64,000 nt of DNA, taken from Limnochordales bacterium (GTDB lineage: Bacteria > Bacillota > Limnochordia > Limnochordales > DUMU01). The notes beneath the pieces were generated by a model, which saw nothing but the letters and a program-made list of their open reading frames with translations, was not told where the DNA came from and did no database searches. This document shows positions 1-10,119 of this stretch, piece by piece. How positions within the stretch are numbered: the first letter of the stretch is position 1; every line of letters starts with the position of its first letter. The stretch covers positions 1-64,000 of the forward strand of contig JADBKP010000002.1 of the NCBI GenBank assembly GCA_014896315.1. The letters are read 5' to 3'. The position numbers and the translations under genes are program-made.

Positions 1-30
1 CCCAGAATCACGAGCCCGTCTCTCTCGCAC

Positions 31-50
31 TGTTCCGTTTTCAAGGAGCA
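31..50 (-). promoter_or_regulatory. boxA-like rRNA leader element
   Basis: Read on the minus strand this is TGCTCCTTGAAAACGGAACA, which closely matches the boxA antitermination element (TGCTCTTTGAAAACT...) found in rRNA operon leaders of Bacilli and Clostridia. It lies downstream of the promoter at 102-131 and reads out of the left edge. A 16S gene is therefore expected just outside the window; that is inference. The same element can also occur in the 16S-23S spacer. Confidence 0.6.
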
Positions 51-101
51 ATCTCTCGGCGCTTTCGCCTTCTGCCGCCCGCTCTGCGGCCGGCAAGCGC
101 T

Positions 102-131
102 ATGTTAACACCTCGTTAACATGGGTGTCAA
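102..131 (-). promoter_or_regulatory. Probable sigma-A promoter of a leftward rRNA operon, with a perfect palindrome over the -10
   Basis: On the minus strand there is TTGACA (126-131), an 18-nt spacer and TAACAT (102-107); TTAACA with 17 nt is an equivalent reading. A perfect inverted repeat, ATGTTAAC-ACCTC-GTTAACAT, spans 102-122 and covers the -10 and much of the spacer. The boxA-like element lies about 50 nt downstream. Nothing further is recognised between 132 and 188. Confidence 0.6.
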
Positions 132-188
132 CCCCCCTCGGACAAGAAAGGGAGCAAAACTTCGAGTAAATACCAGGGCCGGGCAACT

Positions 189-1136
189 CTAGGTGTCGAG
201 AGGCAGAGTTACTACCGGGCCGCGCAGCGAAATACCGCCGCCTGCACCGCTGCCTCGGGAAATGCCCCCGCCGCTCTGCCCGCCCTCGTTCTGTCTCGGC
301 ATCCCCGCTACTCCCAGCCAGGGTGCCGTTCCCGCAGCGTAAACCGACGGAACCTGACCGACAAGGACCGCTTCTCCCAGCGGTAGTCTGATCTGCCAGC
401 GGATGGCTTCCTCCCGACGGGGCAACACCAACCGGATGACCGCGGTGGCCTCCATACCTATTTGATGGAGCGACTGATTGATGCCGGCTTCCCGGAACTC
501 GCTGTAGAAGGCAACCTCGACGTTACCAACCGGCAGGATCTTCACTGGCACCTCTGGTCCTCGCGCGGCCCACAGCGGGATTCCTAGCAACTGGCCTGTT
601 GGTATGGATATGGACGTCGCCTCCAGCTTGCGCAGCGCTTCCTGGATACGCAAAGCAACCTCAAGTTGTAGTCGGCTGACGGCCAGGCTGTCCACGAGCA
701 GGTAGGCTGCCTGGCCATCGCGATTTTGTACCACGCGCACAAACGAACCATACGTTCCTGGCTCGAGGATAGCCGCGACCGATCGGCTTACCATCTCGCT
801 GGCCAAAGCCCGGACCCGTGACTCGGCCGCGACAAGCACCGAATCCATCAGGCGCCGGTCGGCCCACACCCAGAATCTCGTCAACCCGATGGATGCTGCC
901 GCCAGCAAGAGGAGAGCCAGCACCCCCACCCAGGGCTGGCGCGGGTGGTACCGCGGTCGCCGGCTGCCACCCCATCCGGCAGCCCTCGCCCACCAGCGCG
1001 CCAGACGCCAGCGCCTCCACGGGCGGAGTACCGCCCCTGTCGGGCCGCGCCACCCGGGCTGACGTGCAGGCCTCCCTCTTCGCCGCAAAGAACCGGAGAC
1101 CCCTCCAAATCCGATCTCCATGTACTGGTGCTCCAT
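189..1136 (-). CDS. yunB: Sporulation protein YunB
   Basis: This matches the YunB sporulation family: a membrane-anchored protein with one N-terminal transmembrane segment (about residues 69-91) followed by a soluble domain of roughly 190 residues, needed for normal sporulation in Bacillus; its biochemical role is unknown. The conserved core contains the pattern around SRLQLEVALRIQEAL and IRLPLGEAVLVGQVPSVYA. The first 60 residues are unusually rich in Arg, Gly and Pro, and the last 40 are Gly/Ser rich, so both ends are probably disordered. A second ATG five codons in (1121) has a GGAG at better spacing and may be the true start. It is divergent from the penicillin-binding protein gene and is one of the two clear sporulation markers here. 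Confidence 0.8.
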   Translation of the reverse strand: MEHQYMEIGFGGVSGSLRRRGRPARQPGWRGPTGAVLRPWRRWRLARWWARAAGWGGSRRPRYHPRQPWVGVLALLLLAAASIGLTRFWVWADRRLMDSVLVAAESRVRALASEMVSRSVAAILEPGTYGSFVRVVQNRDGQAAYLLVDSLAVSRLQLEVALRIQEALRKLEATSISIPTGQLLGIPLWAARGPEVPVKILPVGNVEVAFYSEFREAGINQSLHQIGMEATAVIRLVLPRREEAIRWQIRLPLGEAVLVGQVPSVYAAGTAPWLGVAGMPRQNEGGQSGGGISRGSGAGGGISLRGPVVTLPLDT

Positions 1137-1254
1137 GCCTTATGTGTATGCATAGAAAAGGGATGGGGTCGCCGCCGGTGGCAGAAATCAGGTATAATGC
1201 CTGAGAGTTAGCCCTTTTACCTGCTGTTCCTGGCACTCGAGGAGGCCGAAGCAG

Positions 1255-3492
1255 ATGCCGCAGCCACGTTCACCTCGCCAACCCTCCGGCCGCCATTTGC
1301 GCGCCTCGTCCCGGCTTTCCTACGGCCTCCGGGTAGCTTTTCTGGTCATCCTCGCCCTCACCGGACTGCTCACATTCTTCGGGGTCGGGCTGTTTGTAAG
1401 CGTCTGGTACACAGCAGCTCCCAGCCTTGACGAGGTGGTGTTCAATCCCGAGCTGACCACCATTATCTACGACCGAAACGGGCGGGAAGTTCACCGGTTG
1501 TATCGGGAGAATCGCATTTGGCTTCCCATCAGTGAAATCCCGGCCACCATCCAAGACGCCATCGTAGCCATCGAGGACGCTCATTTCTGGGAACATCGGG
1601 GGATCAATCCCATCGCCATCATCCGGGCGCTCCTGGTCGATCTGCGTGACCGTCGCGCCTGGCAGGGAGGCAGTACCATCACGCAGCAATTGGCCAAAAA
1701 CGCCTTCTTGACTCATGAACGTACACTGCAGCGCAAGCTTAAAGAGGCGGTCTGGGCCATTCAGATCGAACGCAAATATACAAAGGAAGAGATTCTCGAA
1801 AGATACCTGAACGAAATCGCATTCGGTCCGGGTATCTACGGCGTGGAGGCGGCTTCCCAGCACTACTTCGGGCACTCGGCCCGTACTCTGACTTTGGCTG
1901 AGGCGGCGCTACTTGCCGCGATACCTCGCGGTCCCGCTCTCTATGATCCGTACCGTCATCCGGACGCGGCGCTCGCCCGACGCAACCTGGTCCTGCGCCG
2001 GATGGCAGAGGAAGGATTTATATCCGAGGCACAAGCCCGCGCCGCCCAGGCTGAGCCCCTCACCCTCGCAACTCCCCGCCAGCGGGAAGCCAACGCGGCT
2101 GCATTTGTGGATTACGTCATTACTCAGCTACTGAACGAAGGCTTTACCGAAACCGACATCTGGGCTGGCGGCCTGCAAATCTACACTACGCTTGACCTCA
2201 GCATGCAGGCCGCGGCCGAACAAGCTTTGTGGAACAGCCTGCCGGATGGGTTTACGGACAGCCGGGGGTTGAAGCAACCGCAAGGGGCGTTAGTCACCAT
2301 CGATGTCCACTCCGGGGCGATCCTGGCCATGGTCGGGGGACGCAAGGAGCCCCAAAACAAGTTCAACCGGGCAGTCTACGCGGTCCGGCAACCAGGATCG
2401 GCCATGAAGCCGTTTGTTTACGCGGTGGCACTGCAACACAACTTCACCCCCGCCAGTATCATTGTCGACGAACCGGTAAGCTACCCCATGGGCGACGGCA
2501 CTACCTGGGAGCCGAAGAACTATGACGATCGCTTTCGCGGACCGATGCTGTTGCGGGACGCTCTGGAACAATCGGTAAACACCGTGGCTGTAAAGCTGCT
2601 GGAGGAGGTGGGCGTGGGCAACGTCCTGCAACTTGCCCGGCGCCTTGGACTTTCCTACCTCGTCGACCGCGGCGAACCCAACGACCTAACCCTTTCCCTG
2701 GCCCTTGGCGGTCTCACCCGGGGTGTCACACCCCTGGAGATGGCAGCAGCCTACGCAGCCTTCGCCAACGGTGGGACATACTACGAACCCTATGCCGTGG
2801 TCGAGGTACGCGATGCGCGCGGCGACGTGGTTTATCGCGCCAACCCCCGGCCGCGGGTCGTACTGGAACCGGCCACCGCGTACGTGCTCACGGACATGCT
2901 CAAGGGCGTGATCCTGCGGGGCACGGGGAAACGAGCCGATATAGGCCGCCCGGCCGCTGGCAAGACAGGCACCACGTCGGACAATACCAATGCCTGGTTC
3001 GTGGGCTATACTCCCCGGCTTTCTACCGCAGTCTGGGTGGGCAATGATCGTCAATCAGATCAGCTGGTTTTCAACGGAGTAACGTACGGGAGTGCCCTTG
3101 CTGCCGAAATCTGGGGCCGCTACATGCGGCAGGCTACAGCCGGCATGCCGGCGGAGGACTTTCCGCGGCCACCCGGCATAGTCGAGGGAGTTCCCATTGA
3201 CGTGCGCAACGGCCAGCTCGCCACGAGTAACACCCCCACGCAGTTCATCCGCTATGAAGTCTTCATTTTGGGGACGGAACCTGCGGGATACGTCAAACCC
3301 GCCGACCCACCGGCAGCCACCGGCGATGCCACCTGGGAAAACAAAGAATACAGCAACCAGGGCAGCACGAATTGGTGGGCCGCCCCGGAGAGCAACCAGG
3401 CGCCCGGGTCAGACGGCGGCTTTTCCGCTGGTCCGTCCGCGGACACCGCTGAAGATGCCCGGACGTTATTCCCCTTCGAAAACAGGGACTGA
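1255..3492 (+). CDS. Class A penicillin-binding protein (PBP1A family)
   Basis: Bifunctional peptidoglycan synthase that polymerises lipid II glycan strands and cross-links the peptides outside the membrane. The 745 residues show a cytoplasmic N-terminus, one membrane segment (about 27-50) and a GT51 glycosyltransferase domain with EDAHFWEHRG (catalytic Glu107) and GGSTITQQLAKN. The transpeptidase domain follows with SxxK (Ser382, Lys385), an SVN motif and KTGTT (Lys570). All catalytic motifs are intact. The C-terminal tail of about 80 residues is Ser/Pro/Asn rich and probably unstructured. An AGGAGG lies at 1240-1245, nine bases before the ATG, and a TATAAT at 1193-1198 could be the -10, though no good -35 is seen. 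The gene stands alone and converges on mutS2. Confidence 0.93.
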   Translation: MPQPRSPRQPSGRHLRASSRLSYGLRVAFLVILALTGLLTFFGVGLFVSVWYTAAPSLDEVVFNPELTTIIYDRNGREVHRLYRENRIWLPISEIPATIQDAIVAIEDAHFWEHRGINPIAIIRALLVDLRDRRAWQGGSTITQQLAKNAFLTHERTLQRKLKEAVWAIQIERKYTKEEILERYLNEIAFGPGIYGVEAASQHYFGHSARTLTLAEAALLAAIPRGPALYDPYRHPDAALARRNLVLRRMAEEGFISEAQARAAQAEPLTLATPRQREANAAAFVDYVITQLLNEGFTETDIWAGGLQIYTTLDLSMQAAAEQALWNSLPDGFTDSRGLKQPQGALVTIDVHSGAILAMVGGRKEPQNKFNRAVYAVRQPGSAMKPFVYAVALQHNFTPASIIVDEPVSYPMGDGTTWEPKNYDDRFRGPMLLRDALEQSVNTVAVKLLEEVGVGNVLQLARRLGLSYLVDRGEPNDLTLSLALGGLTRGVTPLEMAAAYAAFANGGTYYEPYAVVEVRDARGDVVYRANPRPRVVLEPATAYVLTDMLKGVILRGTGKRADIGRPAAGKTGTTSDNTNAWFVGYTPRLSTAVWVGNDRQSDQLVFNGVTYGSALAAEIWGRYMRQATAGMPAEDFPRPPGIVEGVPIDVRNGQLATSNTPTQFIRYEVFILGTEPAGYVKPADPPAATGDATWENKEYSNQGSTNWWAAPESNQAPGSDGGFSAGPSADTAEDARTLFPFENRD

Positions 3493-3536
3493 TATACACC
3501 ACGGGCTTCGGCCGCTGCCCCGGCACGTCTCAGGCC

Positions 3537-5975
3537 CTAGGAAAGCCAGGCGATGGTAACGCCGCTGCCTCCCTCGCCCGGTTCACCCAGGCGAAATCGT
3601 GTGACGCGGGGGTCTTTTTGCAGGTATTGTTGAACTGCCTGCCGGAGCATACCCGTGCCCTTACCGTGGATCACCCTCACCCACGGCAAACCAGCGAGAA
3701 CTGCCTGATCCAGGTACTTATCCAGCTTGGCACAGGCCTCTTCCACCCGCTCGCCACGCAGGTCAAGCTCCACTGAGATAGATCGGCGGACGGCGCCGGC
3801 AAGGCTGCTGGGCGCAGCGGAAGTTCGGGCTCCCGCCCGTTCTTCGGCTTTTTCCGCGCTCAGCTCCTCCTGCGCCGGTATCGGTTCGAGTTCGTACGCT
3901 TCCACCCGCAAACGGAAGACCCCTACCTGCACCTCTATCGTGCCATCCGGGTCCACGCTGCGGATCTCGCCCCGCTGCCCACCATTGCGCAGCCGCACCT
4001 GCTCTCCCGGCCTGGGCGTCCAGCGTTGTACGCCAGCGTTCAGGTACGCAACCGTATCGGCAGCTTCTTGCGCCGGATGATCATCCTCCGCCAGATCCGG
4101 CACAAGTCCACTCACGGTGTCCGCTACCCTTCGGGCCAGCTGCCGCACTTGCTCTCGCGCACGCTGCGCCGCCGCGAGCGCTTCCTCCGCCGTGCCCTGC
4201 CGCTGGCGCTGCCGCGCCTCTCCCACCATCTGGTTCAGTTCCAGCAAAGCCCGGTGAACAGCCTCCTCCACCCGGCGCCGCGCTTTCTCCTGCACTTCGC
4301 GGCGCAGGGCGGCCAGACGCCTCAGCTCCTCCTCCTGCCGGCTGCGCAACGCAGCCAACTCCGCTCGGAGCCGTTCGACCTCCCGCCTCTCCTCCGCGGC
4401 CTGCCGGCGCTCGCTCTCCAGCCCGGAGACCACATCCTCGAGACGCACTCCCACCTCGCCCAGCAGTTCCTCCGCCCGGGCGACAACCTCGGCCGGCAAT
4501 CCCAGGCGACGGGCGATGGCCAGCGCCATACTCCGTCCGGGAATACCGATGACCAGCTGGTAGGTGGGCCGCAGGGTATCCAGATCGAAGCTAACTGCAG
4601 CGTTAGCCACTTGCGGGTGCTCGTGGGCGAAGAGTTTCAGGGTGCTTAAGTGCGTAGTAGCAAGGATCCGTGAGCCGCGGGCAAGCAGCTGCTCCAGGAT
4701 GGCCTGGGCCAGCGTTGATCCCTCGACGGGGTCGGTTCCCGCCCCGAGCTCGTCCAGGATTACAAGCGTTGCATCGTCTGCTTCTTCCAGGATGTCGCGA
4801 ATAACCCGCAAATGCCCGGAGAAGGTGGAGAGATTCTGCTCGATGGACTGTTCGTCGCCAATATCGGCAAAAACTTTCCTGAAGATCGAGATCTCCGCGC
4901 GCCTGGCCGGTACGAAGAGCCCGGACTGAGCCATGAGCACGGCCAGACCTCCGGTCTTTATGCTCACTGTCTTGCCGCCCGTGTTCGGCCCGGTGATAAC
5001 CAGCGCCTGAAAGTCACGGCCGACTCGCAGGTCGATGGGAACCACTTCGCCTCGCAGCAGCGGATGCCGGACCGCCTCCAATTCAACGATCCCTCCGTCT
5101 ACCAGCCGCGGTCGTACCGCGTGCATGGCAGCGGCGAGCCGTGCCTTCGCCTCGGCAAGGTCCAGATACGCCAGGGCGGTGAGTGCCGCTTCCAACCGGG
5201 GCGCAGACGCCCCCACCATGCCGGTCAGTTCTCTGAGAATCCGCTCTTCTTCTTCCCGAACCCGGGACTCGAGCTCACGAACCCGGTTGTTGATCTCGAT
5301 TACCGCTAGCGGCTCGATGAAGAGGGTGGCGCCGCTGCCGGACTGATCGTGAACGATCCCGGGAACATCCGCCCGACACTCGGCCTTGACAGGGAGTACG
5401 AAGCGCCCGTTTCGTAGCGTAATGATAGGCTCCTGCAGATAGCGTGCGGCGCTACGCACCAGGTTCTCCAGGTGCTCCCGGGCGCGGTTCTGCTCGCTGC
5501 GTACCTGCCGGCGCAAAGCGGCCAGCTTCGGCGAAGCCGAGTCGCGGATCCCGATCTGCTCGTCCACACAGCGCGCAATCTCCTTCTCGAGGTCGCTCAT
5601 GTCGGAGAGTTCTTCGATCCACTGTGCAAGGCGCGGGAGAACTGCGGCTCTCTCCAGGAGAAACTGCCGACACCGGCGGACCGCCTGGCAGAAATCGGCC
5701 ACCCGCAACAGCTCACCTGGATCGAGGATGCCACCGGCACGAGCGCGGGCGACCAGCGTGGAGATATCCGTCACTCCTCCCAAAGGCAAGCTCTCACCGC
5801 GGTCAAGCCAGGCCAGGGCCTCGCCCGTTTCGTCCAGTGCCCGCTCCACCTGCCGGGGATCCGCGGACGGAAGCAGCGACAGTGCCAGCTGCTTGCCGCC
5901 ACTCCAACTCGCCTGGCAGGCCAGAAGCTCCCGGACTTTCGGCCACTCGAGGACGCGCAGGGTTTGCTCGTTCAC
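3537..5975 (-). CDS. mutS2: MutS2 family ATPase/endonuclease with Smr domain
   Basis: MutS2 is a MutS homologue not used in mismatch repair. It acts on branched DNA and, in Bacillus, on collided ribosomes. The 812 residues are the usual length. The ATPase domain carries Walker A GPNTGGKT (Lys335) and a Walker B region LVILDELGAGTDP. A long charged coiled coil rich in Glu/Arg follows (about 500-620). The C-terminal Smr domain starts near LDLRGERVEEA and includes HGKGTGMLR. The MutS N-terminal mismatch-recognition domain is absent, as expected for MutS2. The gene converges on the penicillin-binding protein gene with a 44-bp gap and is divergent from zapA. Confidence 0.95.
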   Translation of the reverse strand: MNEQTLRVLEWPKVRELLACQASWSGGKQLALSLLPSADPRQVERALDETGEALAWLDRGESLPLGGVTDISTLVARARAGGILDPGELLRVADFCQAVRRCRQFLLERAAVLPRLAQWIEELSDMSDLEKEIARCVDEQIGIRDSASPKLAALRRQVRSEQNRAREHLENLVRSAARYLQEPIITLRNGRFVLPVKAECRADVPGIVHDQSGSGATLFIEPLAVIEINNRVRELESRVREEEERILRELTGMVGASAPRLEAALTALAYLDLAEAKARLAAAMHAVRPRLVDGGIVELEAVRHPLLRGEVVPIDLRVGRDFQALVITGPNTGGKTVSIKTGGLAVLMAQSGLFVPARRAEISIFRKVFADIGDEQSIEQNLSTFSGHLRVIRDILEEADDATLVILDELGAGTDPVEGSTLAQAILEQLLARGSRILATTHLSTLKLFAHEHPQVANAAVSFDLDTLRPTYQLVIGIPGRSMALAIARRLGLPAEVVARAEELLGEVGVRLEDVVSGLESERRQAAEERREVERLRAELAALRSRQEEELRRLAALRREVQEKARRRVEEAVHRALLELNQMVGEARQRQRQGTAEEALAAAQRAREQVRQLARRVADTVSGLVPDLAEDDHPAQEAADTVAYLNAGVQRWTPRPGEQVRLRNGGQRGEIRSVDPDGTIEVQVGVFRLRVEAYELEPIPAQEELSAEKAEERAGARTSAAPSSLAGAVRRSISVELDLRGERVEEACAKLDKYLDQAVLAGLPWVRVIHGKGTGMLRQAVQQYLQKDPRVTRFRLGEPGEGGSGVTIAWLS

Positions 5976-6126
5976 GAACCTGTTGTTGCCCCTTTGCGGC
6001 AGGAATCGCTGACCAACATGTTAATTCTACACCGTCCTCAAAAGCAGGGAGGGTGCTCCCGGTAGTCGAAAATTGATCGGTGTAGCTAATACCACCAGCC
6101 CCGGCCGGAGAAGGCAGGAGATGTAG

Positions 6127-6471
6127 ATGGCAGGCGAAACCGGCAACCAGGCCCGGGCAGCCGGAGCAACGCCCCCCGTGCCTCCGGTTGCGCGCGTACG
6201 GATCGACCTCATGGGAGAGACCATGGTTATCCGTGGCAGCACCTCGGAGGAGTATATACGTGAACTGGCTGCCGAGCTCAACCAGCGGATCCAGATCGCT
6301 ACTTCCAAGCACAACGGCGAGTCAAGAATCAGAATACTCCTGCTCGTAGCGCTGAATCTCATGGACGAACTGCGCCAGATGCGCACCGAGAAAGCCCAGC
6401 TGCAGCGTCTCCTTGAAGAAGTAGCTCGGACTCCCACGAGCCGCAACCACAACGCCAGTGAGGGGGCATAA
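6127..6471 (+). CDS. zapA: Cell division protein ZapA
   Basis: ZapA binds FtsZ and promotes bundling of the division ring in the cytoplasm. The 114-residue product has the ZapA pattern: a short beta segment VRIDLMGETMVIRGSTSEEYIRE, a helix with AAELNQRI, then ALNLMDELRQMRTEKAQLQRLLEE, which forms a coiled coil. AGGAG lies nine bases before the ATG. The first 20 residues are Ala/Pro rich and not part of the fold. zapA is commonly found near pheT and mutS2 in Firmicutes, as here. A short GCCG-AAA-CGGC stem with a pyrimidine run follows at 6481 and may act as a weak terminator before the convergent pheT. Confidence 0.88.
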   Translation: MAGETGNQARAAGATPPVPPVARVRIDLMGETMVIRGSTSEEYIRELAAELNQRIQIATSKHNGESRIRILLLVALNLMDELRQMRTEKAQLQRLLEEVARTPTSRNHNASEGA

Positions 6472-6524
6472 GAGGGGGAGGCCGAAACGGCTCTTTCACT
6501 TCCTCCTCCCGCGCCCCGGTCCTG

Positions 6525-9035
6525 TCACCCCCGTACCGAAACCCCCAGACTGGCCAGAGCAGCCGTGATTCTTTCCAGAACTGATTCCACTTCGTCCTCC
6601 CGCAAGGTACCCGTGTCCGACCTGAACTCCAGCGCGTAGGCAAGGCTGCGCATCCCGGCCGGTATCTGTTTCCCTTCGTACACATCAAACAGGCGCAGAC
6701 TGCGCAGGAGTTGCCCGCCGGATTCCCACAGCCGCCGCTCCACTTCCCGGGCAGGCACGTCCTTGGGCACAAGCAGCGCCAGGTCGCGGAAGACCGCCGG
6801 GAACTCCGGCAACGGCTGATGCCTGGGGACGGTCACCGGGAGTTGCAGCACTTCCTCCACATCGATCTCGGCTACTACCGGCCGGCCCGGCAGGTCGTAA
6901 CCACGTATTACCTCAGGATGCAGCTCACCAAGGTAACCCAGCCATCTGCCTGCAGCGCTCCAGATAACGGCGGCTCGCCCGGGATGCAGAAACGGGAGAC
7001 GTTCACGCTCATCGCCATCCCCGACCGGGAGAAACTCCACCCCGATCAGAAGACGCTCGAACAGTTGCTCCAGCATCCCTTTAAGGTCGTACACGTCGGC
7101 TACCGGCAGCCGGCGGGTCCAGTCAACCGCTCCCGCCGCCTGATCGGCCGACCCCAAAAGGAGCACCCCGAGATGGAGCGGTTCTCGCGGCTGCTGGCGC
7201 AAAGGAAGCTCGTCCGGGATATATACAGCCCCCACCTCGAAGATCCAGACGGCCTGCTGGCGGGCGGCGTTGCGAGCCGCCACCTCAAGCAGACCCGGCA
7301 GGAGCGAGGTGCGCATAATACTCCGTTCTTCGCTGAGCGGGTTCAGAATCGGGATAGCCTGCCTCCAGGGGTGATCAGCCGCAAGCCGCAGCCGGTCGAA
7401 GTGGCGGGGAGAAGTGAAACTGTAAGTTATGACCTCACTGACCCCCTGGGAAACCAGAAGGCCGCGGATTTTGTCCGCCAGGTCCAGGCGGGGACTCTGT
7501 CTTCCCGCAACGACCGGCCCCCGCGGCGCCGTCTCCGGCAACCGATCGTAGCCCCAGAACCGGATCACTTCCTCCGCCAGGTCCGCCTCGCGGGTCACAT
7601 CCTGCCGGAAGGTGGGAATGACGGCCTGGTACTCCTCCTCGGCCGGGCTCGCCCCACCGCCTGTACTGGAAGATGGTTCAAGGGTGATCTCGAGCCGTGC
7701 AAGCAGCCTCTTCATCTCGGCAACAGGTATGTCGCTCCCCAGCAGGGCATTGACCTTGTGCGGGCGGAAGCGAACTTTCCACGGTTCGACCGGAGCGGGA
7801 TAGTGGTCGACCCAACCGGCAGGGATGGTTGCTTTGGCGATATCGGCAAACAGCTCCAGCGCCCGCGCCGCGGCATAGGCTGGCAGGTTCGGGTCGAGAC
7901 CTTTCTCGAAGCGGGAGGAGGCTTCCGTCCGCAATCCGAGTCGGAGCGCCCCCCGGCGCACGGTAGCAGCATGGAAGGTGGCCGACTCCAGTAACACGTC
8001 CCGGGTATCCAGGCGGATCTCCGAGTTCTCTCCTCCCATGATACCTGCCAGGGCTATCGCCCGTTCCGGATCGGCAATGACCAGAATATCCGGGCTCAGC
8101 TCGTGTTCTTTTTCGTCCAGGGTACGGAATCTCTCTCCGGCTTCCGCCCGCCGGACCAGGATGGTCTGCTGACGCACGTCGCGCAGGTCAAACGCGTGCA
8201 GTGGCTGCCCGGTCTCCAACATGACAAAATTGGTGATGTCTACCACGTTGTTGATCGGCCGCATCCCTGCCGCCCGCAGGCGCTGGGCCATCCAGAGCGG
8301 CGATGGCCCGATCTCTAAGCCGAGCGCCAGCGTGGCGAGGTAACGCGGGCACAGGTCGGTGGCCTGAACCTCCACATTGATGGGAAGGTTACCCTCTCTC
8401 CCACCCCGGGCCCGAGCAACCGCCAGCCGTGGCTCGGGCCGGCGGAGCGGGCGCCCCAGCCAGGCGGCCACCTCCCGGGCTACTCCCAGCATGCTCCACA
8501 AATCCGCACGGTTGGCGTAGATTTCAAGATCGATGACGGTGTCATCAAGTCCGAGTACCTCGGCTACCGACTTGCCGACGGGCGCATCCGGCGGCAGGAT
8601 CATAATACCGCTCGCATCCTCCCCCACCGCCAGCTCCGCTTCCGAGCAGAGCATCCCCTGGGAGATGACCCCCTGGAATTCGAGGGTCCGGATCACGCGT
8701 GAGGTTCCGTCCTTCTCCGGCAACACCGCGCCCGGGAGGGCCACGGGCACCCGGTCACCCACCTTTATGTTGGTTGCCCCGGTAACCAGTACCAGCCGGC
8801 CCCCCAACCCGCTGCCGTCCACCCGACCGATCTCCACCACGGCTACCCAGAGGTGATCTGAGGCCTGATGCCGCTGCAGCTCTACGATCTTACCGACCAC
8901 CACTCCCGAAAACCGCGGTTCGGTATGGCTTATCCCTTCTACCTTGAGCCCGATCGCCGTCAACCCTTCGGCAAGTTGAGCCGGATCAAGATCGATCTCC
9001 ACATAGTCTTGCAGCCAGCGGTAAGAGACTAGCAT
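6525..9035 (-). CDS. pheT: Phenylalanine--tRNA ligase beta subunit
   Basis: Beta chain of the alpha2-beta2 enzyme that charges tRNA-Phe. The 836 residues show the expected order: an N-terminal tRNA-binding OB domain (about 40-150, VVGKIVELQRH...), the B3/B4 editing domain (PLWMAQRLRAAGMRPINNVVDITNFVM region), the B5 domain, the catalytic-like core and a C-terminal FDX-ACB domain (from about 740, PAVFRDLALLVPKDVPARE). It lies 46 bases after pheS on the same strand and shares the pheS T-box leader, so charging of tRNA-Phe should control it. Confidence 0.96.
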   Translation of the reverse strand: MLVSYRWLQDYVEIDLDPAQLAEGLTAIGLKVEGISHTEPRFSGVVVGKIVELQRHQASDHLWVAVVEIGRVDGSGLGGRLVLVTGATNIKVGDRVPVALPGAVLPEKDGTSRVIRTLEFQGVISQGMLCSEAELAVGEDASGIMILPPDAPVGKSVAEVLGLDDTVIDLEIYANRADLWSMLGVAREVAAWLGRPLRRPEPRLAVARARGGREGNLPINVEVQATDLCPRYLATLALGLEIGPSPLWMAQRLRAAGMRPINNVVDITNFVMLETGQPLHAFDLRDVRQQTILVRRAEAGERFRTLDEKEHELSPDILVIADPERAIALAGIMGGENSEIRLDTRDVLLESATFHAATVRRGALRLGLRTEASSRFEKGLDPNLPAYAAARALELFADIAKATIPAGWVDHYPAPVEPWKVRFRPHKVNALLGSDIPVAEMKRLLARLEITLEPSSSTGGGASPAEEEYQAVIPTFRQDVTREADLAEEVIRFWGYDRLPETAPRGPVVAGRQSPRLDLADKIRGLLVSQGVSEVITYSFTSPRHFDRLRLAADHPWRQAIPILNPLSEERSIMRTSLLPGLLEVAARNAARQQAVWIFEVGAVYIPDELPLRQQPREPLHLGVLLLGSADQAAGAVDWTRRLPVADVYDLKGMLEQLFERLLIGVEFLPVGDGDERERLPFLHPGRAAVIWSAAGRWLGYLGELHPEVIRGYDLPGRPVVAEIDVEEVLQLPVTVPRHQPLPEFPAVFRDLALLVPKDVPAREVERRLWESGGQLLRSLRLFDVYEGKQIPAGMRSLAYALEFRSDTGTLREDEVESVLERITAALASLGVSVRG

Positions 9036-9081
9036 GGCGATCCCCTCTTCCTACCCTTACACCCTTAACAAACCTTGTGAA

Positions 9082-10119
9082 CTAAAAGCGGGCAAGAAAC
9101 CGACGGTCGTTCTCAAAGAACAAGCGAATATCGTCCACCCCGTAGCGGAGCATCACTATGCGTTCCACACCCATACCGAAGGCAAACCCGGTCACATCCT
9201 CCGGATCATACCCTGCCATTTCCAGGACCTGCGGATGAACCATGCCCGATCCCAGTATCTCGATCCAGCCCTCGCCCTTGCAAACCCGGCAACCCCGTCC
9301 ACCGCAGACCATGCAAGAGATATCCATCTCCGCACTGGGTTCAGTGAAGGGAAAGTAGCTGGGCCTGAACCGAACCGCCCGGTCCTGCCCGAACAAAGCA
9401 CGGGCAAATTCGGCCAGCGTGCCCTTGAGGTCGCTGAAGCGGATCCCCCGGTCGACTACCAGCCCCTCCACCTGGTGAAACATGGGCGAATGGGTTAGAT
9501 CGGCATCAACCCGGTATACCTTACCGGGAGCAATGATCCTGACGGGCGGTTTCTGACGCTCCATGGTTCGTGCCTGCACGGGGCTTGTCTGAGTACGCAA
9601 TACCAGGTCTTCCGAGAGGTAGAAGGTGGCCTGCATATCGCGAGCCGGGTGATCCCTGGGCACATTGAGCGCCTGGAAATTGTAGTAATCCGTTTCGATC
9701 TCCGGGCCTTCTACCACCTGGTAACCCAGCCCGATGAAGAAGCGCTTGATGTCCTGCAGCACCAAAGTGAGCGGATGCAGATGCCCCAAAGGCATGCGGC
9801 GGCCGGGAAGGGTCAGATCCAGTCGCTCCTCCCGGATGCGATTCTCTTGCTCCCTCGCTCGCACCTCCGCCGCCCGGGCAGAAATAGCCTCCTCGACCTC
9901 GGCGCGTAGCGAGTTGATCTCCTGCCCCGCCGCCGGGCGAAGTTCAGGGGGAAGAGAGCCCACACTCCGCAACAGCTGGGTGACATTACCTTTCTTACCC
10001 AGCCACCGGACCCGCACTTCCTCCAGCTCGGTTGTGGAGGATACCGCCGCCAGTTCACGCTTGTACTCTTCTCTTAGCCTCGTAACCTCCGCCTGCAGGC
10101 CAGAAAGAGTCTCCGCCAA
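9082..10119 (-). CDS. pheS: Phenylalanine--tRNA ligase alpha subunit
   Basis: Catalytic alpha chain of phenylalanyl-tRNA synthetase, a class II enzyme. It has an N-terminal coiled-coil arm of about 90 residues, motif 2 near [18 protein letters not shown], the [19 protein letters not shown] region, a CxxC...CxxC zinc-like segment typical of bacterial PheS, and motif 3 [18 protein letters not shown] chose the TTG at 10119 because GGAGGG lies seven bases before it; an in-frame ATG at 10134 has no convincing ribosome-binding site. It is the first gene after the T-box at 10236-10610 and is followed by pheT. Confidence 0.95.
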   Translation of the reverse strand: MAETLSGLQAEVTRLREEYKRELAAVSSTTELEEVRVRWLGKKGNVTQLLRSVGSLPPELRPAAGQEINSLRAEVEEAISARAAEVRAREQENRIREERLDLTLPGRRMPLGHLHPLTLVLQDIKRFFIGLGYQVVEGPEIETDYYNFQALNVPRDHPARDMQATFYLSEDLVLRTQTSPVQARTMERQKPPVRIIAPGKVYRVDADLTHSPMFHQVEGLVVDRGIRFSDLKGTLAEFARALFGQDRAVRFRPSYFPFTEPSAEMDISCMVCGGRGCRVCKGEGWIEILGSGMVHPQVLEMAGYDPEDVTGFAFGMGVERIVMLRYGVDDIRLFFENDRRFLARF

